Made by a program: the position numbers and the translations under genes. The notes beneath the pieces were generated by a model, which made no database searches, had not been told where the DNA came from, and worked only from the letters and a program-made list of their open reading frames with translations. From contig NZ_JPLZ01000006.1 in assembly GCF_000735135.1 (NCBI RefSeq), forward strand, positions 1,860,001 through 1,924,000: a stretch of 64,000 bases of DNA, given 5' to 3'. Shown piece after piece: positions 36,596 to 44,845 of this stretch (position 1 is the stretch's first letter; every line of letters begins with the position of its first letter). Source of the stretch: Chryseobacterium sp. FH1. Its GTDB lineage: Bacteria > Bacteroidota > Bacteroidia > Flavobacteriales > Weeksellaceae.

Positions 36596-37183
36596 TTATT
36601 CGTATCTTTTCTTATTCTTCATAAAACCAGCAATGATGATGGATAGCATCAAATAGAACAACAAAAATCCACCGAAAATCGCCGACAAAAATTTGAATGA
36701 AAAATAATTGCGGTCTTCCTTCATCGCTACTTCCCTTGCAATTTTGGCATTTTTGTAATCCTCTTCCAGTTCCTTTACTTTCGCAGGATCTTTGTGATTG
36801 GCAACTTCCGTTTTTTTCTTCGCATAAGCTGCGTCTAGATTATTAAGTTCTGTCTGCACATATTGATGATTCAACATATCTCTTGCATCTGTGTCTGCAT
36901 AATTGAGAAAGGCAAAGATTGAAAACATAGATAAGATTCCACCTACAAAAAGCGTGACGAATGTTTGTTTAAAAGCTTGAGGATAAGTGATTCGCGTCCC
37001 TTGTCTTAACCAATAAGTTGAAGCAAAACCAGCGAAAACGTACAGAAAAGTCATCCCGAAAGCATTGACCTGCATCGTGGTAATCCAATAATTAGCATTG
37101 GCGAAAAAATAGTAAACAATGAAGAAGGTCAACATTGTGATAGAGAATAAAATAAAACCTGCTACTAAAGGGCTTTTTGTCAT
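36596..37183 (-). CDS. DUF4199 membrane protein
   Basis: 195 residues from ATG 37183 (MTKSPLVAGFILFSITMLTF). Three N-terminal membrane helices, the conserved loop FASTYWLRQGTRITYPQAFKQ in pieces, a helical charged stretch (about 110-160) rich in Ala/Lys/Glu, and a last helix with GGFLLFYLMLSIIIAGF. This is the standard Bacteroidota DUF4199 layout; role unknown, often adjacent to a GT2 enzyme. The frame open to 37216 is not needed. Confidence 0.8.
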   Translation of the reverse strand: MTKSPLVAGFILFSITMLTFFIVYYFFANANYWITTMQVNAFGMTFLYVFAGFASTYWLRQGTRITYPQAFKQTFVTLFVGGILSMFSIFAFLNYADTDARDMLNHQYVQTELNNLDAAYAKKKTEVANHKDPAKVKELEEDYKNAKIAREVAMKEDRNYFSFKFLSAIFGGFLLFYLMLSIIIAGFMKNKKRYE

Positions 37184-37305
37184 AATTAAATTTAATTTTA
37201 TGAAAATTAAAGTCAAACAATAAATATTTGAAACTGACTGTCAGTCTCCTACATTTTAATATCGTTCTTTTCTCAATTTTCCTTTTTCTTATTTCTTAAT
37301 TTTTA

Positions 37306-37313
37306 TATCTTTG
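37306..37313 (+). promoter_or_regulatory. -7 box of the SRP RNA gene
   Basis: TATCTTTG, full match, ending 5 bases before the first paired base of the RNA, so the transcription start coincides with the 5' end of the helix. Confidence 0.6.
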
Positions 37314-37317
37314 CACC

Positions 37318-37410
37318 GGCAAGTCCTAAACAACCAGCTCCTGAGAATCCTCCAGGGTGGGAACGCAGCAAAGGTAATTGGTCGTAGCGGTGTGATTTAG
37401 GTAGCTTGCC
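37318..37410 (+). ncRNA. ffs: Signal recognition particle RNA, bacterial small type
   Basis: About 93 bases. The ends GGCAAG (37318-37323) and CTTGCC (37405-37410) pair. The apical part holds the conserved SRP domain IV: CCTCCAGGGTGGGAACGCAG, then CAAAGG, i.e. a GGAA-type loop flanked by the asymmetric and symmetric internal loops that bind Ffh. It is the RNA of the particle that targets inner-membrane proteins co-translationally. A perfect -7 box precedes it and T-runs follow. Confidence 0.93.
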
Positions 37411-37481
37411 ATTTTTTATTTTTTTAAGTTAAGAGATCAAGACGGTTTAATTTTAAATTACTTGATCTCTTAATTTTTTTA
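37411..37481 (+). terminator. T-run and 13-bp hairpin after the SRP RNA
   Basis: The RNA is followed by ATTTTTTATTTTTTT, then TTAAGAGATCAAG (37429-37441) with its exact inverted copy CTTGATCTCTTAA (37461-37473) and seven T. It is oriented for plus-strand transcripts and touches the stop codon of the convergent hydrolase gene. Confidence 0.7.
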
Positions 37482-38162
37482 GAACTCAAATTCTTGTCCC
37501 AATTCTGGCAAAACAAATTCTATGTTCTTATCTGAAAAATGCTTTTTGGCTTCTTCGTGATTGATTTCAATCGGTGCAAAAGTATCGAAATGGCAACCAA
37601 TAACCTTTTGTGTTTTCAATAATTCTGACGCTGCGAAAGCCGCTTTTCTTGGGCACATTGTGTAATGCTTTCCAACTGGAAGAATCGATAAATCAAGCTT
37701 TCCGAAAATCTCAGGAAATAAACTCATCTCAGAACTCACGCCAGTGTCACCAGCTAGATAAAGGTTTCTCCCGTCCGAAAATCTGAAAATATAGCCAGAA
37801 GCCAATCCGCCGTAAGTTCCGTCTGGGAATGAGCTCGTATGCAATGCTGGAACCATAGAGATCTTTAACTTTTCCAATTTAGCAGAACCTCCGAAGTTGA
37901 TGTCGATATTATTGGAATGTCCAAAATACCCGCAGATCTCAGGTTGACCGATTACTGTTGCATCCGGATGATTTTCTAAAACTTCTTTTACGTCTGCCGT
38001 GTGATCGCCGTGCGCGTGCGTGATGAGAATATAATCTATCTTTTGAGCGGTGATGTCAAAACCAGATTTGTCTTTTTGATAATTGTAAAAAGGATCGGAA
38101 AGAATCGTTTTTCCATTGTATGTGAACAAAAAACAGTTTTGTCCGAGGAATTTTATTTTCAT
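37479..38162 (-). CDS. Metal-dependent hydrolase, UPF0173 (metallo-beta-lactamase fold)
   Basis: 227 residues. THAHGDH gives His49, His51, Asp53, His54; LAGDTG and GCHFDTF supply the remaining metal ligands. It starts KIKFLGQNCFLFTYNGKTIL, typical of UPF0173 (UlaG-like). The physiological substrate of UPF0173 is unknown. The start overlaps the TPR gene stop by 4 bases, so it is the last gene of the men run. Cytoplasmic. Confidence 0.9.
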   Translation of the reverse strand: MKIKFLGQNCFLFTYNGKTILSDPFYNYQKDKSGFDITAQKIDYILITHAHGDHTADVKEVLENHPDATVIGQPEICGYFGHSNNIDINFGGSAKLEKLKISMVPALHTSSFPDGTYGGLASGYIFRFSDGRNLYLAGDTGVSSEMSLFPEIFGKLDLSILPVGKHYTMCPRKAAFAASELLKTQKVIGCHFDTFAPIEINHEEAKKHFSDKNIEFVLPELGQEFEF

Positions 38163-39082
38163 TTTTTTCTTTTTTTAATTATGATGAGAATAAGTGATAT
38201 AAAAATCAAACTTATTATAGTTAAAATTATGATCTTATGTTTATGTGTATAATATTTAAAAATTTCTAATAAATCTTCAGAAATAATTTTTCCTGAATCA
38301 GAATTTTCTTTAATTAATTCTTTAAAATGAGAAAATCTTTCATTGAATAATGGACTATTGTAACCATATTTTTCAGATAATTCATAAGCTTCAACTGCTG
38401 TTTCTAAATCTTTTGTTAAAGCCAATAAATTTCCAAAATCAAAATAAAGTTTTCCAACAATTTGCTCTTTTGGTTTTACAAATTGAGTTCTTTCAGATAA
38501 TTGATATGCTAAAGCTTGAGAGAATTCTTCTAATTGCTTCGTGGAGTATTTAGATGTTGGATTTTTTTCTTTTCCAAAATCAAAACCCAATAGATTTTCC
38601 AATGGAATAATTCCCAATTTATATTCAAGAATCCTTATATGAATCCACTCTGAACCGTGATGAGAATCTTTATTTAATTGTAGTGCTTTTTTTATCCAAA
38701 TCAGAGCATTTTTATTATCTCCAATTAATTCATAAGTTGTTCCTAAATTTGAAGCAAGTTCATATTTATTAGGTTGCTTTTCTTCTATTTCTTTGAATAT
38801 AGAAATCGCCTTATCATATTCTCCTAAATAAACTAATGAAGTAGCATAATTTAAATAGCTGTCAAGATTTTTTGTCTTTTTATATTCTTCTAAATCAATT
38901 AATGAACGTTCTTCAACATCCTCTTTATTAATTTCATTAATGTAAAGACCTGCAACATATCTTTCGTGTTCTTGATTTTCAATTTGATTTCCTTTAACAT
39001 CAGTTCCTACAACAGAATAATTAAGACAAGCAAAGGCAAAGCTTGAAATAACAAATGCTAATAAAAATGAAATTTTCCTCAT
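38159..39082 (-). CDS. Tetratricopeptide-repeat protein with C-terminal membrane helix
   Basis: 307 residues with a signal peptide (1-18). TPR-like helices occupy about 65-150 (YLNYATSLVYLGEYDKAISI, ELASNLGTTYELIGDNKNAL) and 205-245. One C-terminal membrane helix (about 285-303) is followed by KKRKK. Probably periplasmic and anchored by the tail. The gene is distinctly AT-richer than its neighbours and has near-only A/T third positions. It lies between menA (30 bases upstream) and the hydrolase (4-base overlap); partner unknown. Confidence 0.72.
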   Translation of the reverse strand: MRKISFLLAFVISSFAFACLNYSVVGTDVKGNQIENQEHERYVAGLYINEINKEDVEERSLIDLEEYKKTKNLDSYLNYATSLVYLGEYDKAISIFKEIEEKQPNKYELASNLGTTYELIGDNKNALIWIKKALQLNKDSHHGSEWIHIRILEYKLGIIPLENLLGFDFGKEKNPTSKYSTKQLEEFSQALAYQLSERTQFVKPKEQIVGKLYFDFGNLLALTKDLETAVEAYELSEKYGYNSPLFNERFSHFKELIKENSDSGKIISEDLLEIFKYYTHKHKIIILTIISLIFISLILIIIKKRKK

Positions 39083-39112
39083 AATTACGAACTCGATTAT
39101 AATTTTAAAATA

Positions 39113-40042
39113 TTAATTGAAAAAATTAAGTCCGAAAGCAGTCAATATTGACATTAAGAAAGTCAAAATCCCAACTTGTTTTAGAAAAGGATCCAAATCT
39201 TTTGGCTCTTTTACAGCCATTACATTCCGTCTGAGTCTCATAAAAGGGAAAATCAAAATCATCACAATGAATGGATAATACAAACCTCGCTCCTGAAATC
39301 CGTTGTACATCAAAAAAGCCAACATCAGCAGAATTGGTAATTGTAACAGAATAATCTCGTAAATCATAGCATTCTTGAAACCTAATCTCAATGCTAAAGT
39401 TTTCTTGCCAGCTAATTCATCATTCACGATGTCTCTCATATTATTCAGATTCAGAACGGCCATACTTAGCATTCCAATGGCTGTTGCTGGAAATAAAAGA
39501 TCCCAGCTGAATGATTTTGTAAAGAGAAAATAACTCCCACAAACCGAAACTAGACCAAAAAAGATGAACACGAAAATATCGCCTAAACCTAAATATCCAT
39601 AAGGTTTCTTACCAACTGTATATCCAATAGCTGCCAAAATGCAAGCCACTCCCAAAACGATAAAGATCCAGAATTCTCTTGTATGAGTTGGGTAAAATGC
39701 GACATACAACAAAGCAACCGTCGCAACAAATGCTAATAATGATAATAGAATCACTGCATTTTTCATTTGATTTGCGGTAATTCTTCCCGAAGCAACTGCT
39801 CTTTGTTCTGCTTCTCCTATCCTATTTTTGTCGGTTCCCTTCACGCCGTCACCATAATCATTGGCAAAGTTTGACAAGACCTGATATAGCAAAGTAACAA
39901 GAATGGCCAATGCAAAAATCTTCCAATCCCAAAATCCACCTTCCTCAGAAATCCGCCACTTTGCAATAAAAGATCCCATAATGATTCCACTCATAGAAAG
40001 TGGTAATGTTCGCAGTCGAGCTGCTTGTATCCAATCGATCAT
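39113..40042 (-). CDS. menA: 1,4-dihydroxy-2-naphthoate polyprenyltransferase
   Basis: 309 residues, eight to nine membrane helices. The first Asp-rich motif NFANDYGDGVKGTD (58-71) and the second NMRDIVNDELAGKKTL are those of UbiA-type prenyltransferases, and RTLPLSMSGIIMGS at the start is typical of MenA. It attaches the isoprenoid tail to DHNA in the inner membrane to make demethylmenaquinone. It follows the propeller protein by 2 bases in the menB-led run. Confidence 0.94.
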   Translation of the reverse strand: MIDWIQAARLRTLPLSMSGIIMGSFIAKWRISEEGGFWDWKIFALAILVTLLYQVLSNFANDYGDGVKGTDKNRIGEAEQRAVASGRITANQMKNAVILLSLLAFVATVALLYVAFYPTHTREFWIFIVLGVACILAAIGYTVGKKPYGYLGLGDIFVFIFFGLVSVCGSYFLFTKSFSWDLLFPATAIGMLSMAVLNLNNMRDIVNDELAGKKTLALRLGFKNAMIYEIILLQLPILLMLAFLMYNGFQERGLYYPFIVMILIFPFMRLRRNVMAVKEPKDLDPFLKQVGILTFLMSILTAFGLNFFN

Positions 40043-40044
40043 TT

Positions 40045-41334
40045 TTATTTTTTTCTAATAATTTCCATGTAAACATCAAAACGGCTCTTCTCTGGGTCAT
40101 TGATGTTTAAAGCTTGCTCCTCAAAAGTATTCTTGGTAAAATCATAGATCATAAAATAATTTCTTGTTAGGAAAGCGACAGAATTCTGACTATATTTTAC
40201 AACATTGGAAATGGCATTTTCTTTTGGTTGCAGTACTGTCTTGGCTTTGCCATTTTTACTATCAACCACAAACATGAAATTCTTTTCACCTTCAGCAAAT
40301 CCAATGATAGTATTTTCAAATTGTTGCAATGATTTTATTTTGCCAAATTCTTCGATCTCTGTTTTCCATAAACTTTTTCCTGATTTCGAATCTAATGCGT
40401 ACACATTTGCTTTTTTCTTGGCACTCAAACCAGAAGAAGTTGCAAAATATAGGATTCCATTATTCAAAATCATAGTTTCGCCAATTTTGGATTCTTTCTC
40501 ACCCAGTTTGAATTCCCAATCTATGTTGGCGTTATTTTTCAGGTTCAGCGCATACACCATATCAATTTCGTCCGCTACATAAGCTCTCTCATCGTCAATT
40601 TTGGGAAGTGTGTACATTGGGCGATCTTTAAAACCCCTTTGCCAGAGTGCTTTACCTGTTTGCGTTTCGAAACAATACACCCAAGGCGCATTAGGAACAA
40701 TCAAATAAGCATCTGTAACTGCTGGAGAATATTGGTTGAACTCGAATTGCATTTGATAATTCCAAATATGCTGACCTGTTGTTTTATTAAAAGCATAAAG
40801 GTTTTTATTGAAAGTAGGTAGGAAAATCAAAGATTTTGATATGGGAAGAAACTGCCCATTGGTGGCATATCTTCTTGTTATATCTTCCAAGCCTATATCG
40901 TTTTTCCAATAGGCAGAGCCGTCATTCACATTGAGTGCAACAAGCTGTTTTTTGCTACTCGCGACGTACAAAATTCCATTTTCTATATTAAAACCATTTC
41001 TCATTTTTTCTTTAGAGCCATCTGTGAATTTGTATTCCCACTTTTGTTTTTTTGACTCTAAATCATAAGAGACCACTGTTCCGTCGTTTTTGTAAATGAT
41101 GAATGCGTCCGACAGAACTTTTTCTTTGCCAGTGATTGGTTTGATGTCCTCTGTAATCACAATATCCTCTGTAGTAAGGATTTTATTGTTACTGTACTGA
41201 TTGGATTTACTTTCCGGCGCAACTGAAGGAACGATTCCGGTATTATCGTTTGTTGAAGGTGTCGCTGTTTTTTTCTGCGCATTCACAAAAAAAAGACAGC
41301 AAAAAATAGAAAGAATGGTGTATTTTTTTTTCAT
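40045..41334 (-). CDS. PQQ-like beta-propeller repeat protein, exported
   Basis: 429 residues with a signal peptide (1-19, ending VNA-Q) and a low-complexity linker (20-60). Propeller blades recur with the pattern of strand, Ala-Leu-Asn/Asp, G, W: VVSYDLESKKQKWEYKF, LVALNVNDGSAYWKNDIG, LYAFNKTTGQHIWNYQM, VYCFETQTGKALWQRGF, VYALDSKSGKSLWKTEI. No PQQ cofactor ligands or BamB signature can be assigned, so it is a structural propeller of unknown ligand. It lies between menB and menA with 12- and 2-base gaps, which ties it to the menaquinone operon by position only. Confidence 0.8.
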   Translation of the reverse strand: MKKKYTILSIFCCLFFVNAQKKTATPSTNDNTGIVPSVAPESKSNQYSNNKILTTEDIVITEDIKPITGKEKVLSDAFIIYKNDGTVVSYDLESKKQKWEYKFTDGSKEKMRNGFNIENGILYVASSKKQLVALNVNDGSAYWKNDIGLEDITRRYATNGQFLPISKSLIFLPTFNKNLYAFNKTTGQHIWNYQMQFEFNQYSPAVTDAYLIVPNAPWVYCFETQTGKALWQRGFKDRPMYTLPKIDDERAYVADEIDMVYALNLKNNANIDWEFKLGEKESKIGETMILNNGILYFATSSGLSAKKKANVYALDSKSGKSLWKTEIEEFGKIKSLQQFENTIIGFAEGEKNFMFVVDSKNGKAKTVLQPKENAISNVVKYSQNSVAFLTRNYFMIYDFTKNTFEEQALNINDPEKSRFDVYMEIIRKK

Positions 41335-41346
41335 AACTTTTTTTAA

Positions 41347-42183
41347 TTATGAGATCCATTGATCGTCTCCGAAGTTAGGTTTTCGCTTTTCTAGGAAGGC
41401 ATTTCTACCCTCTTTTGCTTCTTCTGTCATATACGCCAAACGTGTTGCTTCACCTGCAAAAATCTGTTGTCCAACCATTCCGTCGTCTGTCAGATTCATA
41501 GCGAATTTTAGCATTCTGATGGAAGTTGGCGATTTTGCAAGGATTTCCTGAGCCCATTCGTAAGCGGTATCTTCTAATTCTGCGTGTGGAATTACGGCGT
41601 TTACCATTCCCATTTCTTCCGCTTCTTTTGCTGAGTAATTTCTTCCTAAAAAGAATATTTCTCTTGCCTTCTTCTGACCTACCATTTTTGCCAAATAAGC
41701 AGAACCATAACCTCCGTCGAAGCTTGTAACGTCCGCATCGGTTTGTTTGAAAATTGCATGCTCTTCACTTGCCAAAGTCAAATCACAAACCACGTGAAGC
41801 GAATGTCCACCACCAACTGCCCAGCCGTTTACAACAGCAATCACAGCTTTTGGCATAAAACGGATCAAACGCTGAACTTCCAAAATATTAAGTCGGTGTC
41901 TTCCATCTTCTCCCACATAACCTTGATGTCCACGTGCTTTCTGATCGCCACCGCTACAGAACGCGTGACCGCCATCTTTAGGACTTGGCCCTTCGCCTGT
42001 CAGCAATACTACGCCAATCGAAGAATCTTCGTAAGCGTCGTAAAATGCGTCGTAAAGTTCTGAGGTTGTTTTTGGACGAAATGCATTGCGGACTTCTGGT
42101 CTGTTGATCGCAATTCTTGCAACGCCATTTGATTTTTTATAAGTAATATCTTGGTATTCTTTAACGGTTTTCCAATCTGCCAT
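41347..42183 (-). CDS. menB: 1,4-dihydroxy-2-naphthoyl-CoA synthase
   Basis: 278 residues of the crotonase fold. AFCSGGDQKARG, NGWAVGGGHSLHVVCDLTLA and the C-terminal FLEKRKPNF are MenB signatures. The segment QTDADVTSFDGGYGSAYLA (148-166) carries an Asp where bicarbonate-dependent MenB enzymes have Gly, which places it in the class that uses its own side-chain carboxylate, as in Mycobacterium. It closes the second ring in menaquinone synthesis. First gene of the run down to the UPF0173 hydrolase. Confidence 0.95.
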   Translation of the reverse strand: MADWKTVKEYQDITYKKSNGVARIAINRPEVRNAFRPKTTSELYDAFYDAYEDSSIGVVLLTGEGPSPKDGGHAFCSGGDQKARGHQGYVGEDGRHRLNILEVQRLIRFMPKAVIAVVNGWAVGGGHSLHVVCDLTLASEEHAIFKQTDADVTSFDGGYGSAYLAKMVGQKKAREIFFLGRNYSAKEAEEMGMVNAVIPHAELEDTAYEWAQEILAKSPTSIRMLKFAMNLTDDGMVGQQIFAGEATRLAYMTEEAKEGRNAFLEKRKPNFGDDQWIS

Positions 42184-42202
42184 TTTTTGAAAATTTAGAG
42201 TG

Positions 42203-42232
42203 TAAATATAAGCAGAATTGATGGGGTTTCAA
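42203..42232 (-). promoter_or_regulatory. Promoter of the menB-led run
   Basis: Minus strand: TTG (42230-42232), 19-base spacer, TATATTTA (42203-42210), one mismatch to TAnnTTTG; start codon 20 bases downstream. Confidence 0.45.
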
Positions 42233-42295
42233 AGGAATTATGTAAATGAGGAAAAGACAATTTTATGGAAAATTTCTAACTATTGCAAAGCGTGA

Positions 42296-42405
42296 TTCTT
42301 GCGCCAGCGCGTAAGGGATAGAAGCGGATATCCTTTTTTTTGGCTTGGGAAAAGCGTTGGCAAAAAAAGATAGTAGTGGATAGCCCGACCCGCTTGTTTT
42401 TGCTT
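42296..42405 (+). repeat. Dispersed hairpin element, copy B
   Basis: Contains GATAGAAGCGGATATCC, an eight-T run, GGCTTGGG...GTTGGC and CAAAAAAAGATAGTAGTGGA, then TAGCCCGACCCGC. The arms ATCCTTTTTTTTGGC and GGCAAAAAAAGAT can pair. It fills most of the 332-base gap between the menB promoter and the DUF4920 terminator; no gene is seen there. Confidence 0.62.
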
Positions 42406-42461
42406 GATGGAAAACCTCTTTCGATCAACTAAATGTGAAAGCAAAACAAAGGGATACGCCC

Positions 42462-42494
42462 AAAGAAAAAAGCCTCAGAAAAATCTGAAGCTTG
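42462..42494 (-). terminator. Terminator after the DUF4920 gene
   Basis: AAGCCTCAGA (42470-42479) pairs with TCTGAAGCTT (42484-42493) with one mismatch; T-run on the minus strand. Confidence 0.75.
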
Positions 42495-42515
42495 TAATTT
42501 ATATGTTGAAATTAA

Positions 42516-43007
42516 TTATTCTACAACTTTTATCGCGCTTGCCAAGAATCTGGTTTCGGTTTTTGGTTCTGTGATGGCGTCAATCTCCGCTTGTGATTTT
42601 TTAGCGTCTTCTGCATAATGTTGCAACTCTTTCACAGAGGTGGTTTTGCTTTCTGCACTGCCTTCCAAAACGACGGTTTTCCCTTCCAAAGCGGTCGGAA
42701 CGAAGAATGCGTAATCTTTCATCTTAACGAAAAAGGACTCGCCACTTTCTGTAGCAACGCTCACCCAACATCCTTTTTTAGGACAAACGCCCGTGATTTT
42801 TCCTTTGACGGAAGTCTTGGCGATTTTATTTTTTGTTTTTAATTCCTTGTTCAATTCGTCTGGTGAAATGGCTTTTTTGACGGTTTTTGCGGAAACGTCC
42901 TGACCGTAGTATTCTCCAACTTTAGCATCGCCAGCTGGTGGGCCAGATTGTGCAAAAGCGGAAACGGATAATCCAATCAAAACGAAGGCGAATAATATAT
43001 TTTTCAT
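42516..43007 (-). CDS. DUF4920 exported protein
   Basis: 163 residues with a signal peptide (1-19, ending AFA-Q). An OB-like beta region includes TSVKGKITGVCPKKGCWVSV, where the CPKKGC pair is the family's conserved cysteine motif (metal or disulfide), and SFFVKMKDYAFFVPTALEGK. The tail is rich in Lys/Glu. Periplasmic protein of unknown role. It diverges from the GIN-domain gene at 43154. Confidence 0.8.
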   Translation of the reverse strand: MKNILFAFVLIGLSVSAFAQSGPPAGDAKVGEYYGQDVSAKTVKKAISPDELNKELKTKNKIAKTSVKGKITGVCPKKGCWVSVATESGESFFVKMKDYAFFVPTALEGKTVVLEGSAESKTTSVKELQHYAEDAKKSQAEIDAITEPKTETRFLASAIKVVE

Positions 43008-43153
43008 AATAAATCTTTGTTTTTTTAATGCTGTAAATTTAAAAAATTATTTAGAATGAAAAAAAATAATTTTTTGATGTAATGAATTCTTACTTTCGAT
43101 TGTCTTACTATTATTAAATTCTAACTTTTGAAAATCAAATAAATATATATCTT

Positions 43154-43981
43154 ATGAAAATTAAACTCTTATCTCTCGTATTTCTGGCTTCTGTAGGAAA
43201 TTTCTCTTGCATCCAAACCAAAGGCAGTGACGGCGAAAATGGCTCGGAAGCGATATTTTCCAATCTTTTGGGCGACTCTGGAAAAGGTGATGTGATTGAG
43301 AAATCCTATGCAGTTGATTTTGATGAATTGCAGATTTCAACTTCTTTGAAAGCTGAAGTTTATAAATCTAATGAAGAAAAAATCATTGTTTATGCTCCGT
43401 CTGATCTGATGCAATATGTGATTGTAAAGCAAGAAGGAAGAAAAGTGCACGTGAAAATCCAATCAGAAAGAAAACTTAGCATATCGACTGATAGAATTAA
43501 AATTAAAGTTTATGCCAAAGATTTTGATAGATTGTTAGCCAGCTCCAGCGGAAGTATCTTGTTGAAAGATGATTTCAAATTCTCGGATTTGGACGTGAAA
43601 GTTTCAAGCTCTGGGAATATCAAAGGAAACATCAACGGAAACAATGTCAATATCCAAGCGTCTAGCAGTGGCGATTACAGCGGAGATGTGAACGCAAAAA
43701 ACCTGAATCTTCAAACTTCTTCTTCCGGAGATATTAGAATCACGGGAAAAGCGGAAAATGTAAGTGCTCAGTCCTCTTCATCAGGAGATATAAAGGCTGA
43801 AAATTTTACCGCAGAAAGCGCGGTTCTTACAACCTCTTCTTCAGCAGATATTACAATTGGTGTTCGTACAAGTCTTACGGCCAGCGCATCTTCTAGCGGA
43901 GACATCAATGTCATCAAAAGAGGTGATCTGAATAAAGTAACCAAAAATGAAAGCAGTTCGGGATCTGTCAATATCCGATAA
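43154..43981 (+). CDS. GIN-domain (DUF2807) lipoprotein with SSSGD ladder
   Basis: 275 residues. Lipobox ending NFSC, acceptor Cys19. After DFDELQISTSLKAEVY the protein becomes a right-handed beta-helix-like repeat in which SSSG recurs about every 17-20 residues: SSSGSI, SSSGNI, SSSGDY, SSSGDI twice, SSSADI, SSSGDI, SSSGSV. The regular Ser/Gly ladder should stack along one edge. Related to the protein at 34107-34808. Probably surface or periplasmic; ligand unknown. Confidence 0.82.
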   Translation: MKIKLLSLVFLASVGNFSCIQTKGSDGENGSEAIFSNLLGDSGKGDVIEKSYAVDFDELQISTSLKAEVYKSNEEKIIVYAPSDLMQYVIVKQEGRKVHVKIQSERKLSISTDRIKIKVYAKDFDRLLASSSGSILLKDDFKFSDLDVKVSSSGNIKGNINGNNVNIQASSSGDYSGDVNAKNLNLQTSSSGDIRITGKAENVSAQSSSSGDIKAENFTAESAVLTTSSSADITIGVRTSLTASASSSGDINVIKRGDLNKVTKNESSSGSVNIR

Positions 43982-44002
43982 AACATATTATTTTCTTACA
44001 AA

Positions 44003-44038
44003 AAAAAGAGATCCCAAATTTTTGGAATCTCTTTTTTA
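44003..44038. terminator. Bidirectional terminator between convergent genes
   Basis: AAAAGAGAT...ATCTCTTTT with an inner CCAAA/TTTGG, A-run before and T-run after. Confidence 0.82.
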
Positions 44039-44057
44039 TATTTTGATTATCAGCTTC

Positions 44058-44843
44058 TTAGTTGAATTTGATAATGCTTTCCATTTTTGCAGTTTCTTCG
44101 TTTACCAACTCATCATCTACCAAGATTTTTCCAGAATGCTCATCGATAATAATCTTCTTTCTCTGAGCAATTTCCATTTGCTTCTGTGGTGGAATTGTGA
44201 AGAAAGAACCTTTTGGTGCTCCTCTTTCCAAACCTACAACTGCAAGACCTGTTGAAGATCCAGTACGGATTCTTTGGTAAGAAACCAACAATCTTTGGTC
44301 GATCTTCTCAGCAAATTCCTTAGATTTTTCTAATAAGTAATCTTCTTCTTTTTGCGTTTCAGAAACCAAGTTTTCCAACTCGTTTTTCTTGTGAACCAAG
44401 TGGTTGTTTAGTTCATCGATTTTAGAAGTAAGGTCAGCCAAAGTTTCCTTTTTGTGATCTATTTTCCCTCCAAATTCCTTGATTCTTTTTTCAGCTAACT
44501 GAATTTCCAATTCCTGGTACTCAACTTCTTTTGCTAAAGTTTCGAATTCTTTGTTATTTCTAACGTTATCTTGCTGCGTTTTATATTTGTCAATCAATAC
44601 TTGAGCGCTTTTCATAAGATCTTTTTTCTCATTGATCTCTGCATTTTGCTCAGCAATTTCAGATTCGAATTTTTGGGCTCTTTTGTTAAGACCTTCAATT
44701 TCTATCTCAAGATCTTCTACTTCAATTGGCAATTCGCCTCTTGTATTGCGGATCTCATCCAAACGGGAATCAATGATCTGCAAATCGTAAAGTGCTCTTA
44801 GTTTTTCTTCAACAGAAATTTCGTTTACTTTTTTATCAGCCAT
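44058..44843 (-). CDS. Zinc-ribbon-family coiled-coil protein without its cysteines
   Basis: 261 residues. A long antiparallel coiled coil (about 20-180) with YDLQIIDSRLDEIRN and NVRNNKEFETLAKEVEYQE is characteristic of the DUF164/CdsZ family. The C-terminal domain keeps IPPQKQMEIAQRKKII and GKILVDDEL, but the two CxxC knuckles expected there read GLERGAPKGSFF and DEHSGKIL; no Cys remains in the protein. So it cannot bind zinc in the usual way. Function is uncertain (the family has been linked to nucleic-acid or secretion roles). It starts 2 bases after nif3-like gene. Confidence 0.8.
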   Translation of the reverse strand: MADKKVNEISVEEKLRALYDLQIIDSRLDEIRNTRGELPIEVEDLEIEIEGLNKRAQKFESEIAEQNAEINEKKDLMKSAQVLIDKYKTQQDNVRNNKEFETLAKEVEYQELEIQLAEKRIKEFGGKIDHKKETLADLTSKIDELNNHLVHKKNELENLVSETQKEEDYLLEKSKEFAEKIDQRLLVSYQRIRTGSSTGLAVVGLERGAPKGSFFTIPPQKQMEIAQRKKIIIDEHSGKILVDDELVNEETAKMESIIKFN

Positions 44844-44845
44844 AT

